Of a DNA stretch of 13,598 nt, positions 12,526-13,598 are shown piece after piece; position 1 is the first letter of the stretch, and each line of letters opens with the position of its first letter. The notes below the pieces were generated by a model, which was not told where the DNA came from, searched no databases, and saw only the letters and a program-made list of their open reading frames with translations. A program made the translations under genes and the position numbers. Source of the DNA: Ch67 sp964491665 (lineage in GTDB: Bacteria; Pseudomonadota; Gammaproteobacteria; Pseudomonadales; Ketobacteraceae); contig CAZBII010000128.1 in NCBI GenBank assembly GCA_964491665.1, forward strand, positions 1-13,598. The letters run 5' to 3'.

Positions 12526-13598
12526 TCAGAACGGATTGCGCAGAATGATGGTTTCCACCCGGTCCGGACCGGTGGAAATAATGTCGATGGGCGCGCCCAC
12601 CGCCTGCTCCAGCTTCTTGATGTAGGCAATCGCGTTGGCCGGCAGTTCCTCGACGCTCTTCACGCCGAAGGTCGATTCCTTCCAGCCCGGCACTTCTTCA
12701 TACACCGGCACCAGACCATCGTAATCCGCCGCATCCACCGGGAAACTCTCGATCATCTTGCCGGACGCATCCTTGTAACCCACGCAGATGCGGATCACGT
12801 CCAGACCGTCCAGCACATCCAGCTTGGTCAGGCAGATGCCGCTCACCGAGTTGATCTGGATGGCACGGCGCAGCGCCACGGAATCGAACCAGCCACAGCG
12901 CCGGGTGCGACCGGTAGTGGTGCCGTACTCGTGGCCTTTTTCCCGCAGATGGTCGCCCACTTCGTCGAACAGCTCGGTGGGGAACGGGCCGGAGCCCACG
13001 CGGGTGGTGTAGGCCTTGGTGATACCCAGCACGTAATCCAGATACAGCGGACCATAGCCGGAACCGGTGGCAGTACCGCCGGCGCTGGTATTGGAGGAGG
13101 TCACGAACGGATAGGTGCCGTGATCGATGTCCAGCAGGGTGCCCTGGGCGCCCTCGAACAGGATGTTGTCGCCGGCCAGACGGTGCTGGTGCAGGATCTC
13201 CGCCACATCCGCCACCATCGGTTTGAGCTGCTCGCCCATCTTCATGGTGTCGTCGAGGATCTTCTGGAAATCCAGCGTCTCGGACTTGTAGTAATTCTTC
13301 AGCACGAAGTTGTGGTAATCGAGGACTTCGCCCAGCTTGGACGCAAAGCGCTCGCGATGGAACACATCGCCCAGACGCAGACCACGGCGCGCCACCTTGT
13401 CTTCATACGCAGGACCAATGCCGCGCCCGGTCGTGCCGATGGCGGCATTGCCACGGGCGATTTCCCGCGCCTTGTCCAGCGCCACGTGGTACGGCAGGAT
13501 CAGCGGGCAGGCCGGGCTCAGGCGCAGGCGATCCCGCACCGGCACGCCCCGCTCTTCCAGCATGGTGAGCAGCTTTTCGCGGTACAGCGGCGCCTCTT
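12526..13598 (-). CDS. purA: Adenylosuccinate synthetase, N-terminus missing at window edge
   Basis: PurA joins IMP and aspartate with GTP to make adenylosuccinate, the first step from IMP to AMP. About 357 residues are visible of an expected 430 or so; the frame stays open to base 13598 (EAPLYREKLLT before the first internal Met), so that Met at 13563 is not the start. The N-terminal GDEGKGK loop is outside the window. Seen directly: GTTGRGIGPAYEDKVARRGLRLGD, the FEGAQGTLLDIDHGTYPFVTSS stretch (given here as its key FEGAQG and DIDHGTYP parts), GATTGR-like YGTTTGRTRRCGW, ICLTKLDVLDGL, and the GTP-site ending ISTGPDR then ETIILRNPF. It is intact as far as visible and is followed by an intrinsic terminator convergent with the sulfur cassette. 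Confidence 0.97.
   Translation of the reverse strand, partial: EAPLYREKLLTMLEERGVPVRDRLRLSPACPLILPYHVALDKAREIARGNAAIGTTGRGIGPAYEDKVARRGLRLGDVFHRERFASKLGEVLDYHNFVLKNYYKSETLDFQKILDDTMKMGEQLKPMVADVAEILHQHRLAGDNILFEGAQGTLLDIDHGTYPFVTSSNTSAGGTATGSGYGPLYLDYVLGITKAYTTRVGSGPFPTELFDEVGDHLREKGHEYGTTTGRTRRCGWFDSVALRRAIQINSVSGICLTKLDVLDGLDVIRICVGYKDASGKMIESFPVDAADYDGLVPVYEEVPGWKESTFGVKSVEELPANAIAYIKKLEQAVGAPIDIISTGPDRVETIILRNPF

Noticed and set aside
11580..12629. A 349-codon minus-strand frame covering the TSUP gene and the end of purA
   Set aside because: Its translation is low complexity (Gln, Arg, His, Gly) with no motif, it crosses the purA terminator and it overlaps purA in another frame. The plus strand gives a clear TSUP protein.

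Overview
The window is about 13.6 kb of GC-rich DNA (roughly 60% by eye) from a bacterial chromosome. Gene content and order point to a gammaproteobacterium of the Pseudomonas/Alcanivorax type: purA, tRNA-Leu, rnr, rlmB, rpsF-priB-rpsR-(DUF2232)-rplI, dnaB, alr, radA. This is an organism inference from family similarity and remembered gene order; no database search was run.

Layout from left to right. Positions 1-3512 (minus strand) hold a tight unit dnaB > alr > a small four-helix membrane protein > radA, with radA cut by the window edge. Positions 3629-6190 (minus) hold the S6 ribosomal operon rpsF-priB-rpsR-DUF2232-rplI. It has a clear promoter, a structured leader and a strong intrinsic terminator. 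Positions 6200-9459 (minus) hold rnr > rlmB. Positions 9612-9776 (plus) hold a tRNA-Leu(CAG) gene with a good promoter and a two-way terminator. The far right end (12526-13598, minus) is the C-terminal five-sixths of purA, cut by the window edge.

The accessory part lies between tRNA-Leu and purA (9796-12440). It is a compact sulfur-handling cassette: an iron-type metallo-beta-lactamase-fold persulfide dioxygenase on the minus strand, divergent from a plus-strand operon of a BigR/SqrR-type ArsR regulator, a stand-alone DUF442 (rhodanese/phosphatase-like) protein and a TSUP-family (TauE/SafE) exporter. A perfect 6-4-6 palindrome sits in the 93-bp divergent promoter region and overlaps the predicted -10 of one promoter and the core of the other. 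The regulator has Cys42 and Cys108, the positions of the redox pair reported for BigR. The simplest model is that persulfide or sulfide oxidises this pair and releases the operator. The dioxygenase then oxidises glutathione persulfide to sulfite, the DUF442 protein moves or processes sulfane sulfur, and the TSUP protein exports sulfite or a related anion. No sulfide:quinone reductase is in the window.

No stretch longer than 300 bases lacks a gene; the longest gaps (185 bp before dnaB, 192 bp between rnr and the tRNA, 150 bp before rpsF) hold promoters, a leader hairpin or a terminator. I see no insertion sequence, CRISPR array or phage gene. Nothing here looks like a wholly new system; the most interesting part is the split, divergent, single-operator arrangement of the persulfide cassette.
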